A stretch of DNA of 64,000 nt, taken from positions 2,418,001 through 2,482,000 of the forward strand of contig NC_017506.1 of the NCBI RefSeq assembly GCF_000166295.1, written 5' to 3'. Positions within the stretch are counted from its first letter, which is position 1. Each line of letters opens with the position of its first letter. Position numbers and translations under genes: made by a program. Source of the DNA: Marinobacter adhaerens HP15. Lineage in GTDB: Bacteria; Pseudomonadota; Gammaproteobacteria; Pseudomonadales; Oleiphilaceae. The notes under the pieces are model-generated. The model was given only the letters and a program-made list of their open reading frames with translations, ran no database searches and was not told the origin of the DNA. Below, one piece after another: positions 17,040 to 26,882 of the stretch.

Positions 17040-17531
17040 TTACTTCTGCAACCGCTTGATACGTTCGCCCGGGCTGATCACATCGGTGAGACGGATGCCG
17101 AACTTTTCATTCACCATGACCACCTCGCCATGGGCGATCAGGGTACCGTTTACCAGCACGTCCAGCGGTTCGCCCGCAAGCCTGTCCAGTTCGATAACCG
17201 AGCCCTGGTTCAGTTGCAGCAGGTTCCGTATCGGGATCTGGGTGTTGCCCACTTCCATGGAAATGGTGACCGGTATATCGAGAATGACGTCGATATCCGG
17301 AGCAGGACCACCACCCATGGAGGGTTCGCTTCCGGTCTCGAATTCCTCCATGGGCGCAGCCTGAACATCGTCTTCGGCCTCTCCGGTCTCGCCGGCCTCT
17401 GCCATCGCAGCGGCCCACTCGTCCTCGCGTTCGCCCTCATCACCGGACTCTTCCATGGCGGCTTCCCACTCGGCAGCCAGCTTTTCGTCTTCGCTGAGCT
17501 CCTGCTCGTCTTTCTTGTCGTCGTCAGCCAT
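17040..17531 (-). CDS. fliN: Flagellar motor switch protein FliN
   Basis: 163-residue C-ring component. The C-terminal SpoA domain (about 85-163) has ILDIPVTISMEVGNTQIPIR, GSVIELDRLAGEPLDVLVNG and VNEKFGIRLTDVISPGERI. The first about 80 residues are a very acidic extension (DDDKKDEQELSEDEKLAAEWEA in part, then EREDEWAAAM), longer than in enteric FliN but common in this group. The start overlaps the fliM stop by 8 nt. Confidence 0.96.
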   Translation of the reverse strand: MADDDKKDEQELSEDEKLAAEWEAAMEESGDEGEREDEWAAAMAEAGETGEAEDDVQAAPMEEFETGSEPSMGGGPAPDIDVILDIPVTISMEVGNTQIPIRNLLQLNQGSVIELDRLAGEPLDVLVNGTLIAHGEVVMVNEKFGIRLTDVISPGERIKRLQK

Positions 17532-18522
17532 TGCGTCCCACCTTCAATTGTTTCTTTACCTTGGGCACGGATGCCCGTTCATGAATTCTCAGTGCCAGTT
17601 TTCCGTCCCGAGTCCCCAGCGTTGCCTTGTAGATCGGGATGCCATTGGCCGTAACTGTCAGGTGTTCGGGAATCTCCACCGGGATAATGTCGCCGGCTTT
17701 CATCTTCGCGATGTCCCGCAACGATATCCGACGGCGACAGACCGTTGTGTTGATCGGTACGCTGACCTCTTTGATGTCTTCCTGAAGCGCGTTGACCCAG
17801 CGCTCGTCGACATCGTCGATGTCGCTCTGTACCCCGGCGTCGAGCACATCGCGGATGGGTTCGATCATGGAATACGGCAAGGCAAAGTGCAGTTCACCGC
17901 CGCCACCGTCGAGTTCAATGTGGAAGGTGCTGACCACAACCACTTCACTGGGACTGACGATGTTGGCCATGGCCGGGTTCACTTCCGAGCTCAGATACTC
18001 GAAATCCACCTTGAGTACCGCATGCCAGGCTTCCTTCATATCGTGGAACACCTGATCCAGCACCATCTGGACGATGCGGGTCTCGGTGGGGGTAAATTCG
18101 CGGCCCTCGATCTTGGCATGACGGCCCTCACCGCCAAAGAAATTGTCCACCAGCTTGAACACCAGCTTGGCATCCAGCACGAACAGGGAGGTGCCTCGAA
18201 GCGGACGAACCTTACACAGGTTGAGACTGGTGGGCACGTAAAGGGTGTGAATATACTCGCCGAACTTCATGATCTGGACGCCGCCGGTGGAGACATCGGC
18301 GTTGCGACGCATCAGGTTGAACAGGCTGATCCGGGTATAACGGGCAAAGCGCTCGTTGATCATCTCCAGGGTCGGCATCCGGCCCCGGACAATACGGTCC
18401 TGACTGGCGAGGTCATAGGACTTTATACCGGTGTCATCGGTCTCTTCGTAGGTATCAATGTCACCGTCGTCCACCCCGTGGAGGAGCGCATCGATTTCGT
18501 CCTGTGACAACAAGTCCTGCAT
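17524..18522 (-). CDS. fliM: Flagellar motor switch protein FliM
   Basis: 332-residue C-ring protein that binds CheY-P through its N-terminal peptide (MQDLLSQDEIDALLHGV, the conserved EIDALL motif) and then interacts with FliG through the middle domain (residues about 45-230, with the GGxG-containing FFGGEGRH). The C-terminal SpoA domain contacts FliN. All parts are intact. Because CheZ, the expected CheY-P phosphatase, is broken in this assembly, signalling to FliM would be biased if that frameshift is real. Confidence 0.97.
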   Translation of the reverse strand: MQDLLSQDEIDALLHGVDDGDIDTYEETDDTGIKSYDLASQDRIVRGRMPTLEMINERFARYTRISLFNLMRRNADVSTGGVQIMKFGEYIHTLYVPTSLNLCKVRPLRGTSLFVLDAKLVFKLVDNFFGGEGRHAKIEGREFTPTETRIVQMVLDQVFHDMKEAWHAVLKVDFEYLSSEVNPAMANIVSPSEVVVVSTFHIELDGGGGELHFALPYSMIEPIRDVLDAGVQSDIDDVDERWVNALQEDIKEVSVPINTTVCRRRISLRDIAKMKAGDIIPVEIPEHLTVTANGIPIYKATLGTRDGKLALRIHERASVPKVKKQLKVGRNG

Positions 18523-18558
18523 ACTTAGTCCTGCCCCTGAAGTACCGTGGCCCGTGCG

Positions 18559-19068
18559 CTATTGCACGACAAAATTTCTGAATAACACCCGCTTGATGGC
18601 GGGCTCGCCTTCCTGCTCCAGCACCTGATTCACCGTGGTCAGCATCCGCTCGGCCAGGCCACTCCGGCCCTCGGGCGTTTGCAGCTCGTTGAAGTTACTG
18701 CTACCGAGGACAGTCACCAGCTGGCTTCGAATCAGAGGCATGTGCAGCTTGGCAGCTTCAAGCGCCTGTGGATCGGTGGACTCCAGCGCCAGATAAGCCT
18801 GGGCGTAGCGTTGGCGGCCCTCAGCCTGAACCGTGGTAACAATGGCTTTTTCGATCAGGTAGTAGCTGCTGGGAATAAAGGTTTCCTCTGGAACCTCGGT
18901 TGCGTCACCCTCTTCCTCACCCATGCCCGGAAGACCGCCGCCCAGGAACCACAGGGTACCCACCACAGACAGCACAATGGCCAGGATCACCACCACAACC
19001 AGCATGATGATCAGCTTCAGTTTTCCCTTCTTGGCAGGAGCCGCTTCAGATTCGTTATTTTCAGCCAT
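18559..19068 (-). CDS. fliL: Flagellar basal-body protein FliL
   Basis: 169-residue single-pass inner-membrane protein that associates with the stators. A Lys-rich cytosolic tail precedes one helix (LIIMLVVVVILAIVLSVVGTLWFL). The periplasmic FliL domain ends with the conserved IKRVLFRNFVVQ. It is the first gene of fliLMNOPQR-flhB, with a sigma54 promoter at about 19131-19147. Confidence 0.95.
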   Translation of the reverse strand: MAENNESEAAPAKKGKLKLIIMLVVVVILAIVLSVVGTLWFLGGGLPGMGEEEGDATEVPEETFIPSSYYLIEKAIVTTVQAEGRQRYAQAYLALESTDPQALEAAKLHMPLIRSQLVTVLGSSNFNELQTPEGRSGLAERMLTTVNQVLEQEGEPAIKRVLFRNFVVQ

Positions 19069-19130
19069 AATGTTCGCTTTGCCAGAAATCCGTCACGGGG
19101 AGCAATTTTCCGCGACTTTTCAGGATTGGA

Positions 19131-19147
19131 TGCAAAGGGCGGGCCAG
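19131..19147 (-). promoter_or_regulatory. Sigma54 promoter for the fliL operon
   Basis: Minus-strand CTGGCCCGCCCTTTGCA contains TGGCCC-N5-TTGCA with GG and GC 10 nt apart, and predicts transcription starting about 50 nt before the fliL ATG. It lies in the 165-nt gap between fliK and fliL, which holds nothing else obvious. Confidence 0.75.
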
Positions 19148-19233
19148 AACACCCAACCTTCCCGTTCAGAACAGCAGTTTAGCGTTGCCGGGAAGGATGG
19201 GCAAAGGAGATTGGAAGAGAATATCGAAGGGTA

Positions 19234-20424
19234 TCAGGCGAAGATGTCTACTTCGCCTTTCCAGCTGAGATCAAGGCTGCCGGTGCTGATGCCTTCATCG
19301 TCCTGATCGCCAGCGACCAGCGATGCCGAACCGCTACCGGAGCCATCATCGTTTCCGGTGCCCTGCTCGCCGGTCTGCTGGCGAGGCGAATCGGAAACAT
19401 CGAAGCCTGCCAACGACAGTCCCTGCTCACCCAGCATATCCCTGAGCCGGTGGGAATGCAGTTCAAGCTGGTCACGGACCACGGGATTGGCCGAATGGAC
19501 CGTAATACTCGCCTGTTCGTTCTGCACCCGGACCTTGACCTCCATGGGGCCCATGTCCGGTGGTGTCAGGTGGATTTCGGCAACCGACATGTTGCGGGCC
19601 GTCAGCCAGCTGAGCTTACCCACCAGTTTGTCGCCCCACTCTGCATGGCCTACCGGCACATCAATGGACGTAGCATAACCTCGCAATGGCGCAGCATTCT
19701 CGGCCGTCAGTTTTGCTGCCCCATTGGCATTATTCGCCGCTTGCTGGGACACCAGATCCATGGCGGACTGGAAGCGGCCAGAATTGATCAACGAGCCGGA
19801 ATCCGCATTGCGGCCGGAGTCGGTGAGCACTGAGGCCTTCATGACATCTGTCAGTGTCGCATCGCCGGAAACACCGCCGGATCCGGACTGAGCTTTCTGA
19901 CCCGAGGCCCCTGTGAGAAGGCCACTGAACAATCCGGCAACGGAATTCGTCTGGCCCGAACCACCGGTGGCAGCGTTGACGCCGACTCCCGGCATTGTGG
20001 CTGACATGGCGGACTCACCGGCACCCCCGGCTTTTGGATTCAGCCAGGACTGCAACTCAACAAAGGTAAGAGGAAGCGCCGTCGGCTCTGATTTGCCATC
20101 ACCGGCAACAGCGGCCTCGCCCGCGTCCCGTGATTCAGCATCCGTGGCAGCGTCGGCTTTTTCGCCACCCTTTGGATCAGCGTTCGCGTTTGCTTCCGTT
20201 TTCGTCTCTGAAGAAGTGTCCTGGGTCGCCCGGGATTCATCGGCAGATCTGGCCTCAGCGTTCCGATCCGCCCTCTGGCGATCGAGCCGCTTTTGCTCAG
20301 CCTGGGAGACAGAGTCAAAATCGCTTTTCCTGTCAGCCGGATCCCGGCTGGTTCCGGATTTTGACGGGCCGGGATCTTGTTGCGTCCCGGGCGCGGGGGT
20401 TTGGGGAAGAACCATCTGGGCCAT
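19234..20424 (-). CDS. fliK: Flagellar hook-length control protein FliK
   Basis: 396-residue secreted ruler that stops hook growth and triggers the FlhB switch. The first about 120 residues are low-complexity, rich in Asp, Ser, Ala and Glu, and disordered. The conserved C-terminal Flg_hook domain (about 275-360) carries VAEIHLTPPDMGPMEVKV, ITVHSANPVVRDQLELHSHR and LRDMLGEQGLSLAGFDV. It is preceded by its own sigma54 promoter and followed by fliL. Autocleavage of its partner FlhB needs the intact flhB. Confidence 0.92.
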   Translation of the reverse strand: MAQMVLPQTPAPGTQQDPGPSKSGTSRDPADRKSDFDSVSQAEQKRLDRQRADRNAEARSADESRATQDTSSETKTEANANADPKGGEKADAATDAESRDAGEAAVAGDGKSEPTALPLTFVELQSWLNPKAGGAGESAMSATMPGVGVNAATGGSGQTNSVAGLFSGLLTGASGQKAQSGSGGVSGDATLTDVMKASVLTDSGRNADSGSLINSGRFQSAMDLVSQQAANNANGAAKLTAENAAPLRGYATSIDVPVGHAEWGDKLVGKLSWLTARNMSVAEIHLTPPDMGPMEVKVRVQNEQASITVHSANPVVRDQLELHSHRLRDMLGEQGLSLAGFDVSDSPRQQTGEQGTGNDDGSGSGSASLVAGDQDDEGISTGSLDLSWKGEVDIFA

Positions 20425-20517
20425 GGCAACCTCTTGCCGCTTTTATCGCATTGTCGCCCTCACCTTGCCGGACCTGGCCGGTGCATGGGCGGTTAATCCA
20501 CTCAATGCGAAGGACAA

Positions 20518-20534
20518 AGCAATTGTGATGCCAG
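20518..20534 (-). promoter_or_regulatory. Sigma54 promoter for fliK
   Basis: Minus-strand CTGGCATCACAATTGCTT has GG-N10-GC and a TTGC -12 element. The predicted start is about 83 nt upstream of fliK. It lies in the 153-nt gap after hptB. Confidence 0.75.
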
Positions 20535-20577
20535 CGCACACCTGCTTCACCTGACAAAGGGCCTGAATCGACCTGAT

Positions 20578-20925
20578 TTACCCCACCATCAAGCCATCCA
20601 GGCCTGCGATTACCTGTTCGAATTCTTGGGCGATGTCATCCACTAATCCCGAGGCATCGTCCAGCCGGGACTCCTTTCCTGCGATTTCCGCCTTCAGGCA
20701 GAGTTCGCCAAGCCGCGGGGCGCCAATATTGATACAACTGCCCTTGAAGCTATGGGCCGTCTTGGCAAAGGCGTCACTATCGTCAGCCCTCAGGGCTTCT
20801 TGCAATCCCCGAATCCTGTCGCGGGAATCTGCAACATAGGTCTGTATCAGCACTTCGAATTCGTCCTCCATGACATCTCGAAGCTCAGCCAGTGCCTCCT
20901 CGTCCAGGTGTGGTTTATCAGTCAT
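20578..20925 (-). CDS. hptB: Histidine phosphotransfer protein HptB
   Basis: 115-residue HPt protein with the phospho-His motif TAHSFKGSC (H58), in a four-helix arrangement. In Pseudomonas aeruginosa HptB relays phosphate from hybrid sensor kinases to HsbR to control the swimming/sessile choice. I chose the ATG at 20925 (MTDKPHLDEEAL); it overlaps the end of hsbR by 8 nt, as is typical of the family arrangement. The frame is open further upstream without homology. Confidence 0.9.
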   Translation of the reverse strand: MTDKPHLDEEALAELRDVMEDEFEVLIQTYVADSRDRIRGLQEALRADDSDAFAKTAHSFKGSCINIGAPRLGELCLKAEIAGKESRLDDASGLVDDIAQEFEQVIAGLDGLMVG

Positions 20926-22675
20926 CTCGATTCTCCGCTGTACGGGCGAACTGCCAATCGTAGACAATTTCAACATGATTGCCCTGTTCATGAAACCTGA
21001 TGGTCTCCGCCAGACGTTTCAACAGCAGCAGGCCCCGCCCTGCATAGCGCCCGCTCATGGTTGGGGAATTACCGGGGGCCACGCTGGGATGATTGTGAAA
21101 ATCAAACCCCTGGCCGCTGTCCTCACAGATAACACGAAGCCGACCTCCATCCGGTTTCAGGGAATGGTGCAGTGTGAACCGGATGTAGTGACCCTCCACG
21201 TTGGCCAGGCGCCGATCGCGCTCCGCGTAGTAGCGGCCAAAGCCCTCCGGTGAGTGTTTCCATTCTGACGGGAGTTCCAGAACACCGTGCTCCAGCGCGT
21301 TGTTGTAGAGTTCCGCCAGCAGGGTATAGATTTCGCCGCTCTTCCGTCGAAGACCCGGCACCTCCATGCAGATATGAAGCAACAGAGGCAGAGGACTGAA
21401 CTCGCCGAGAGTCCTTTCCCGGATTTCATAGCTGCAGCGCCATTCCGCCGGCCCGGCAAGAGCAGACGGTGCGGCACGATCTGGCAGGGTAGCCAGCCCA
21501 GCCTCGTCCATCATTTCCAGACAGCAGAGCGTCAGGTCATCGCCATCCTCAAAGTTTCCGGTGAACCGGTGAACCGCGGACATCATGGCATCAAACGGAT
21601 GGTCGCCACCGTCCAGCCGGTCAAGCGTGCCGGTAACGCCCTGCTCACCGAATACGTTGCCGGCGCTGTCGGCAGATTCCAGAAAGCCATCGGTCATCAT
21701 CAGCACCCTGTCACCAGGGGCGGCACCAACCCTATCGAAATCGGCATTGAACTGATCCGGCGCAAGGATACCCAGGGGAAGATGCCGCGATGGCAATGCC
21801 TGGAGTTCTCCGGAGGTCCGGATCAGCCAGCCATCGGGCTGACCGCCGTTCCAGACTTGCAGCTGATTAAGTTTGAAATCCGCCTCGATCATGGCGCCAC
21901 AGCAGAACATGCCCGTGGGCAGAATCCGTTTGAGTTTCTGGTTGATCTCGCGCAATACGTCCTGGCCGTTAAAACCCTTATTGGCCATGCCGTAGAAGAT
22001 CTCGGCTACAGGCATGGCGCCGATGGCAGCCGGCAGACCATGGCCGGTGAAATCCCCCATGAAGATCAGCATCCCGCCCGCCGGCCGCGGCGAGGCAAAC
22101 AACACATCACCATTGAAAATGGACTGGGGCGAGGCGTGATAACGAATATTGGAGGCATCCAGGCAGCCGGAATGAGCCACGTTATCGAAGACCCGCTTGG
22201 CGATTTCCTGCTCTTCGGTAAGTTGTCGGTTGCGCTCACGAATGAGATCCCGCTGATCCGAGAGGGTCCGGTGCATCAATCGCATTCGGTTGAAGGCCTT
22301 GATCTTGGCTTCAATGATGATCCGGTTATAGGGCTTTCCCAGGAAGTCATCGCCACCGGCCTCCAGGCATCGGGCCAGGGCACCGGCTTCAGAGAGGGAG
22401 GTCAGGAAAATCAGGGGGACCAGCCGTTCACCTGCCAGGAGCTTGATCTGACGGGCCGCTTCCATGCCATCCATGACCGGCATCAGGGCATCCAGCAGCA
22501 CCAGATCCGGCGCCTCCCGCTGGAAAACAGAGACCGCGTCCAGCCCGTTTGCCACATCAAGGACTTCGTGTCCCAGTCGCTTCAGCAGTGTTTTGAGGAT
22601 CAGGCGATCGCTGTCCGAATCGTCAGCGATCAGTATTCTCAGGGGACGGCTATGTTCTGCAACGGAATCATCCAT
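20918..22675 (-). CDS. hsbR: HsbR-type response regulator with PP2C phosphatase and anti-sigma-like kinase domains
   Basis: 585-residue cytosolic protein. The receiver domain (about 12-130) has its acceptor at D62 (LVLLDALMPVMDG). A coiled segment (about 140-165) leads to a SpoIIE/PP2C phosphatase (about 190-385, with GDFTGHGLPAAIG and VLMMTDGFLES). The C-terminal HATPase_c domain is anti-sigma-like (about 435-570, ELYNNALEHGVLEL and GRGLLLLKRLAETI). In Pseudomonas, HsbR phosphorylates or dephosphorylates HsbA depending on phosphate received from HptB. The gene order hsbA-hsbR-hptB is conserved, here embedded between fliJ and fliK. Confidence 0.92.
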   Translation of the reverse strand: MDDSVAEHSRPLRILIADDSDSDRLILKTLLKRLGHEVLDVANGLDAVSVFQREAPDLVLLDALMPVMDGMEAARQIKLLAGERLVPLIFLTSLSEAGALARCLEAGGDDFLGKPYNRIIIEAKIKAFNRMRLMHRTLSDQRDLIRERNRQLTEEQEIAKRVFDNVAHSGCLDASNIRYHASPQSIFNGDVLFASPRPAGGMLIFMGDFTGHGLPAAIGAMPVAEIFYGMANKGFNGQDVLREINQKLKRILPTGMFCCGAMIEADFKLNQLQVWNGGQPDGWLIRTSGELQALPSRHLPLGILAPDQFNADFDRVGAAPGDRVLMMTDGFLESADSAGNVFGEQGVTGTLDRLDGGDHPFDAMMSAVHRFTGNFEDGDDLTLCCLEMMDEAGLATLPDRAAPSALAGPAEWRCSYEIRERTLGEFSPLPLLLHICMEVPGLRRKSGEIYTLLAELYNNALEHGVLELPSEWKHSPEGFGRYYAERDRRLANVEGHYIRFTLHHSLKPDGGRLRVICEDSGQGFDFHNHPSVAPGNSPTMSGRYAGRGLLLLKRLAETIRFHEQGNHVEIVYDWQFARTAENRDD

Positions 22676-22699
22676 GAGTACTCCGGCAGTCCGCGAGCA

Positions 22700-23005
22700 T
22701 CAGCGGATATTGAAAAGTTGCTCGAAATTGGAGATTGAAAGGATACGACGGACATCGTTATTGCAGTTTTCGATGACGATTCCTGCGCTGTCACCTCCGG
22801 CATAATCACGGAGTAACAACAGCATTCCCAGCGCCGAGCTATCCAGGTAGGTGGTGTCAGACAGATCCACAATGTAATTCCGGATGTTCGGATCACCGTG
22901 CTCGTAGGCATCACGGAACGCCTGATGGGTGCTGAAGTCGAAACGCCCCTCTATCCTGATAACAAGAGTCTGACCGTCATCATCGCGGCGCGTCTGGATC
23001 GGCAT
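22700..23005 (-). CDS. hsbA: Anti-anti-sigma (STAS) protein HsbA
   Basis: 101-residue STAS-domain protein with the phospho-Ser motif TTYLDSSALGMLLLLRDY (S56). In Pseudomonas HsbA alternates between binding the anti-sigma FlgM when unphosphorylated and a diguanylate cyclase (HsbD) when phosphorylated. It ends 24 nt before hsbR starts. The 122-nt gap upstream to fliJ contains no clear promoter or terminator. Confidence 0.92.
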   Translation of the reverse strand: MPIQTRRDDDGQTLVIRIEGRFDFSTHQAFRDAYEHGDPNIRNYIVDLSDTTYLDSSALGMLLLLRDYAGGDSAGIVIENCNNDVRRILSISNFEQLFNIR

Positions 23006-23127
23006 TCCAAAACCTCCCGGGCTATCAAGAGCAGCATTTGACCGGCGTGTTCTACCAGCCCTACATCCGGTAAGGATAGCTGAGTGGTCTGATTTTGCAT
23101 CTGTATTTGCTTGATGCGGAGCAAGAT

Positions 23128-23571
23128 TCAGCGTCGACGTTGGTTAAAAGCCCGCCCCGCGGCCTCATCCGAAAGCTTCTGTTCCCGGAGATCCTGCTCC
23201 CTCTGCTCCTGCTGGCGGCAGGTTTCTATGTATTTTTCCATGCCACGCCGGCGCTCCCAGGCGTGCTGCCATTCCTTTTTGCGCGCCTCGAAGACCTTTT
23301 CCGCCTGCTCCAGCTGCGTCTGTTGCTGCCGGATTACCTGATCCAGTTGCGCAATAAAGGCCTGCCACGCCTGGAGCCTGGACACCTGCACAACCCCCTG
23401 CTGGCTGTTGCGAATCTGATCCCGGTACTCCTGCTGGTAGCGATTCAGGTTCTGGACCTGTTCGCGCTGCTGCTCCGCTAGCTTCCTGGCCTCTCCCATT
23501 CGCTCCAGGGCTTCCTGCTCCTTGCGCTCCTCCAGGGAAAGAACCACTTCCAGACGCCGGGAACGCAGCAT
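23128..23571 (-). CDS. fliJ: Flagellar export chaperone FliJ
   Basis: 147-residue, almost entirely helical, charged Gln/Arg/Glu-rich protein forming a coiled coil, as in the export-ATPase stalk. The start codon overlaps the fliI stop by 1 nt. It closes the fliEFGHIJ operon. Sequence similarity in this family is low, so the call rests on position, size and coiled-coil composition. Confidence 0.9.
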   Translation of the reverse strand: MLRSRRLEVVLSLEERKEQEALERMGEARKLAEQQREQVQNLNRYQQEYRDQIRNSQQGVVQVSRLQAWQAFIAQLDQVIRQQQTQLEQAEKVFEARKKEWQHAWERRRGMEKYIETCRQQEQREQDLREQKLSDEAAGRAFNQRRR

Positions 23572-24974
23572 CAGGCATCACCTCCGCCGCCAGCTGCCGG
23601 ATTCGGCACGGCCGACTTACGCCGATCGGGGGAACGACGCTCTGGCACCACCGCCAGCAACTGGTCAACACTTTCCTTCAGTGGTGCACTCTCATTCAGG
23701 CCCTGCTGCAGGAACTGGCGCATATTGCCGATGTGAGTGATGGCAAAATCGGTCTCGGGATCGGAACCCTTCACGTAAGCGCCGACAGAGATCAGATCCC
23801 GGGCCTGCTGGTACCGTGAGTACACCTGCTTGAATCGCTGGGCCCTGGAAAAATGTTCGGTCTCGGTTACCTGCGGCATCACCCGGCTGATCGACGCTTC
23901 CACATCAATGGCGGGATAGTGTCCCTCTTCGGCAAGCCGGCGGGAGAGTACGATGTGGCCATCCAGAATCGCCCGGGCAGCGTCTGCAATCGGATCCTGC
24001 TGGTCGTCGCCTTCGGTAAGTACGGTGTAGAACGCCGTGATAGAACCACCTCCGGGGCGACCATTGCCGGTTCGCTCCACCAACTGGGGCAGTTTGGCAA
24101 ATACCGAGGGCGGGTAGCCTTTGGTCGCCGGCGGCTCACCCACGGCCAGCGCAATTTCCCGCTGGGCCTGGGCGTAACGGGTCAGGGAATCCATCAACAG
24201 GAGCACGCGTTTGCCCTGATCCCGGTAATACTCGGCAATCCGGGTGGTCAGCATGGCGGCGCGCAACCGCATCAGTGGCGAATCGTCCGCGGGCGCGGCC
24301 ACCACCACCGAGCGGGAAAGGCCCTCTTCGCCCAGGATGTCTTCGATAAACTCCTTTACCTCGCGGCCCCGCTCACCAATCAGGCCCACCACGGTGATGT
24401 CGGCATCGGTAAAGCGGGTCATCATGCCCAGCAACATACTCTTGCCCACGCCGCTGCCGGCAAACAGACCCAAGCGCTGCCCCTGGCCGACGGTCATCAA
24501 CGCATTGATCGCCCGTATACCCACATCCATCGACTGCCGCACCGGGGCGCGGTTCAGCGGGTTGATAATATCGCCGGTGAGCGCCACGCGGGCCTCTGCC
24601 TGCAAGGGGCCTTTTCCGTCCAGGGGCTCACCACTGCCATCGACCACCCGGCCAAGCAGCTGGGGGCCAACCGGCACCCGGCTTGCGGCAGACAGAGGCA
24701 CAACCCTGGCACCGGGCTTGAGCCCCTCGATTGCTGTCAGGGGCATCAGATACACTCGGTCGTCCTCAAAGCCCACCACTTCCGCCTCAACATTACCGGT
24801 GTTCTGGCCAAAGATGACACAGCGGTCACCGACCACCATGGGGCAGCCGACACATTCGAGGGTAAGGCCCACCATGCGAGTCAGTCGGCCGGAAAGTTCA
24901 GGCTCGGGCTCGTTTCCCAGAAAACCCTGAAAGCGGTTGAGGCGATCAGCGAGGCTCGAGGTCATCACCGTCAC
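23571..24974 (-). CDS. fliI: Flagellum-specific export ATPase FliI
   Basis: 467-residue F1-beta-like hexameric ATPase. Walker A is [15 protein letters not shown] and Walker B is [19 protein letters not shown], followed by the export-ATPase signature [20 protein letters not shown], with [14 protein letters not shown] near the end. It works with FliH and FliJ at the base of the export gate. It overlaps fliH by 29 nt and fliJ by 1 nt. Confidence 0.98.
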   Translation of the reverse strand: MTVMTSSLADRLNRFQGFLGNEPEPELSGRLTRMVGLTLECVGCPMVVGDRCVIFGQNTGNVEAEVVGFEDDRVYLMPLTAIEGLKPGARVVPLSAASRVPVGPQLLGRVVDGSGEPLDGKGPLQAEARVALTGDIINPLNRAPVRQSMDVGIRAINALMTVGQGQRLGLFAGSGVGKSMLLGMMTRFTDADITVVGLIGERGREVKEFIEDILGEEGLSRSVVVAAPADDSPLMRLRAAMLTTRIAEYYRDQGKRVLLLMDSLTRYAQAQREIALAVGEPPATKGYPPSVFAKLPQLVERTGNGRPGGGSITAFYTVLTEGDDQQDPIADAARAILDGHIVLSRRLAEEGHYPAIDVEASISRVMPQVTETEHFSRAQRFKQVYSRYQQARDLISVGAYVKGSDPETDFAITHIGNMRQFLQQGLNESAPLKESVDQLLAVVPERRSPDRRKSAVPNPAAGGGGDA

Positions 24975-25842
24975 CTGTATTTTGCGCCGGCTTCGGATCG
25001 TCTGAGGAATCCCCGGTCTCCGGGGAATCCAGCACGTCCCGATGGAAACCGGTCAAGTCTTCCATCATGGAGTCCAGTTCCTCGGTTTCCCCGCCCTCAC
25101 TGTCGCTCATCTGCTGGTCCAGCATGCTCTGCACGGCCCGCTGGAAACGTTTCTCAACCGTGAAATCCACCAGGCTGTGACGGGTTTCCACCTTACAGCC
25201 ACCGGGCAGGATACTGGCGTCTTCAATGACGGAAGCGGACGCTTCGAGGCGGGCGGTCACCTCGCGAACCATTTCACAGTCTTCCGGGTTTATATGGATG
25301 CGGATGTTTTCCGCGGTGGAGGGTAGCGCCTCCATGGCGCGGCGAACCACGTGACGGATCTGGGAGGAGTCGATGGTCAGTTCACGATAGACCACCGCCC
25401 GGGCCAGAACCGTGGTCAGGTTGACCAGAGAGGTTTCAAGTTCGTCCTCGTGGCGCTTGATCGGCAGCAGCAACTCACCGAGTAGATGTTCGAGACGGTC
25501 AAGCTTGGTGTCGATTTCCTTGCGGGTATCGTCGTAGCCCTGACTTTTGCCTTGCTCCCTGCCCTCTGCCAGGCCGGTTTCCAGCCCATCCTGGTGGCCT
25601 TCCTCTTTGCCGGCTTTCAGGCCATCCTGGTAACCCTGTTCCCGGCCCTCGTTATAGCCGTCTTCCCGCGCCGCCTCGCGAATCTCGTCAATGTCGGCGG
25701 CGGTGAGGGGTTTGACCTCGCGCTCCTCTTCTCGCGCTACTTCATTGCCACGGGCATCCAGCAGGGGCAGCTCCCACCGTTCATAGGCGGTCAGCTGTTC
25801 CTTGGGAATGCGATTGACGTCACGGGTGGAATCTTTCATCAC
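24946..25842 (-). CDS. fliH: Flagellar assembly protein FliH
   Basis: 298-residue regulator that holds FliI at the C-ring. It has an acidic N-terminus and a Gly-spaced segment ([19 protein letters not shown], about 60-110) with the glycine repeats typical of FliH helices. A V-ATPase E-like C-terminal domain follows ([28 protein letters not shown] and [20 protein letters not shown]). The C-terminal about 55 residues form an acidic tail. It overlaps fliG by 4 nt. Confidence 0.93.
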   Translation of the reverse strand: MMKDSTRDVNRIPKEQLTAYERWELPLLDARGNEVAREEEREVKPLTAADIDEIREAAREDGYNEGREQGYQDGLKAGKEEGHQDGLETGLAEGREQGKSQGYDDTRKEIDTKLDRLEHLLGELLLPIKRHEDELETSLVNLTTVLARAVVYRELTIDSSQIRHVVRRAMEALPSTAENIRIHINPEDCEMVREVTARLEASASVIEDASILPGGCKVETRHSLVDFTVEKRFQRAVQSMLDQQMSDSEGGETEELDSMMEDLTGFHRDVLDSPETGDSSDDPKPAQNTGDGDDLEPR

Positions 25843-26882
25843 ATCATTTCTTCGCCGGCACCGCCGAGGGAGATTTCACCGGCCTCAGCCATACGGCGTG
25901 CGATGGTGATAATGTCTTTCTGGGCGGATTCAACTTCGCTGACCTTGACCGGCCCCTTGGCCTCAAGATCATCCTGCAGCAATTCCGCAGCGCGTTTGGA
26001 CATGTTCTTGAAGATCTTGTTCTGAACCTCCTCGTCGGCGCCCTTGAGGGCCACCACCAGCACTTCCGAGGACACTTCCCGCAACAGCGCCTGGATTCCG
26101 CGGTCGTCCACTTCCTTGAGGTTATCGAACACGAACATCAGGTCTTCGATGGTGCTGGCAAGGTCCGGATCCATATCCTTTATGGAATCCATCAGATTGC
26201 CTTCGATGCTCCGATCCATGAAGTTCATGATGTCCGCTGCCCGCTTGACCCCGCCAATGCGGCTGGTCTGGGAGGCGGCGCCACCCGAGAACTGCTTCTC
26301 CAGGATATCGTTGAGTTCCTGCAAGGCCTGGGGCTGGATACTCTCCAGTGACGCAACACGCATCATCACATCAAGGCGGACCTTCTCATCCAGGGTGCCA
26401 AGAATTTCAGCGGCCTGATCCGGATCCAGGTAGGAAATAACAATGGCCTGGATTTGCGGGTGTTCATAGCGAATGATGTCGCCAACGGCCCGGGGCTCCA
26501 TCCACTTGAGGGTATCGAGGCCGGTGGTATTGCCGCCAATCAGGATGCGATCGATCAGGCTGGATGCCTTGTCGTCGCCGAGCGCCTGGGTGAGCATCGT
26601 CCGGATGTACTCGTCATTGCCTACGCCAAGCCCGGTCTGCCCGCCGACGGCATCAACAAACTGGTTCATCACGTAGGTCACTTCGTCCTTGCTGACATCC
26701 TTCATCTGGGCCATGGCCACGCCCACACGCTGGACCTCTTTGGGGCCCATGTGCTTGAGGATTTCTGCGGCATCCGCTTCGCCCAGTGACATGAGCAGAA
26801 TCGCAGCCTGTTCCACACGCGGAATTTTCCGCTGCGGCTTTGACGGCTCACCGCCACCCTGTTGATTGGCTTGCTCAGTCAT
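25839..26882 (-). CDS. fliG: Flagellar motor switch protein FliG
   Basis: 347-residue rotor protein. N-terminal domain binds FliF (AAILLMSLGEADAAEILKHMGPKEVQ), the middle domain contains the EHPQ motif (RYEHPQIQAIVISYL), and the C-terminal domain has the charged torque helix (LMFVFDNLKEVDDRGIQALLREV). It overlaps fliF by 8 nt and fliH by 4 nt. Confidence 0.98.
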   Translation of the reverse strand: MTEQANQQGGGEPSKPQRKIPRVEQAAILLMSLGEADAAEILKHMGPKEVQRVGVAMAQMKDVSKDEVTYVMNQFVDAVGGQTGLGVGNDEYIRTMLTQALGDDKASSLIDRILIGGNTTGLDTLKWMEPRAVGDIIRYEHPQIQAIVISYLDPDQAAEILGTLDEKVRLDVMMRVASLESIQPQALQELNDILEKQFSGGAASQTSRIGGVKRAADIMNFMDRSIEGNLMDSIKDMDPDLASTIEDLMFVFDNLKEVDDRGIQALLREVSSEVLVVALKGADEEVQNKIFKNMSKRAAELLQDDLEAKGPVKVSEVESAQKDIITIARRMAEAGEISLGGAGEEMM

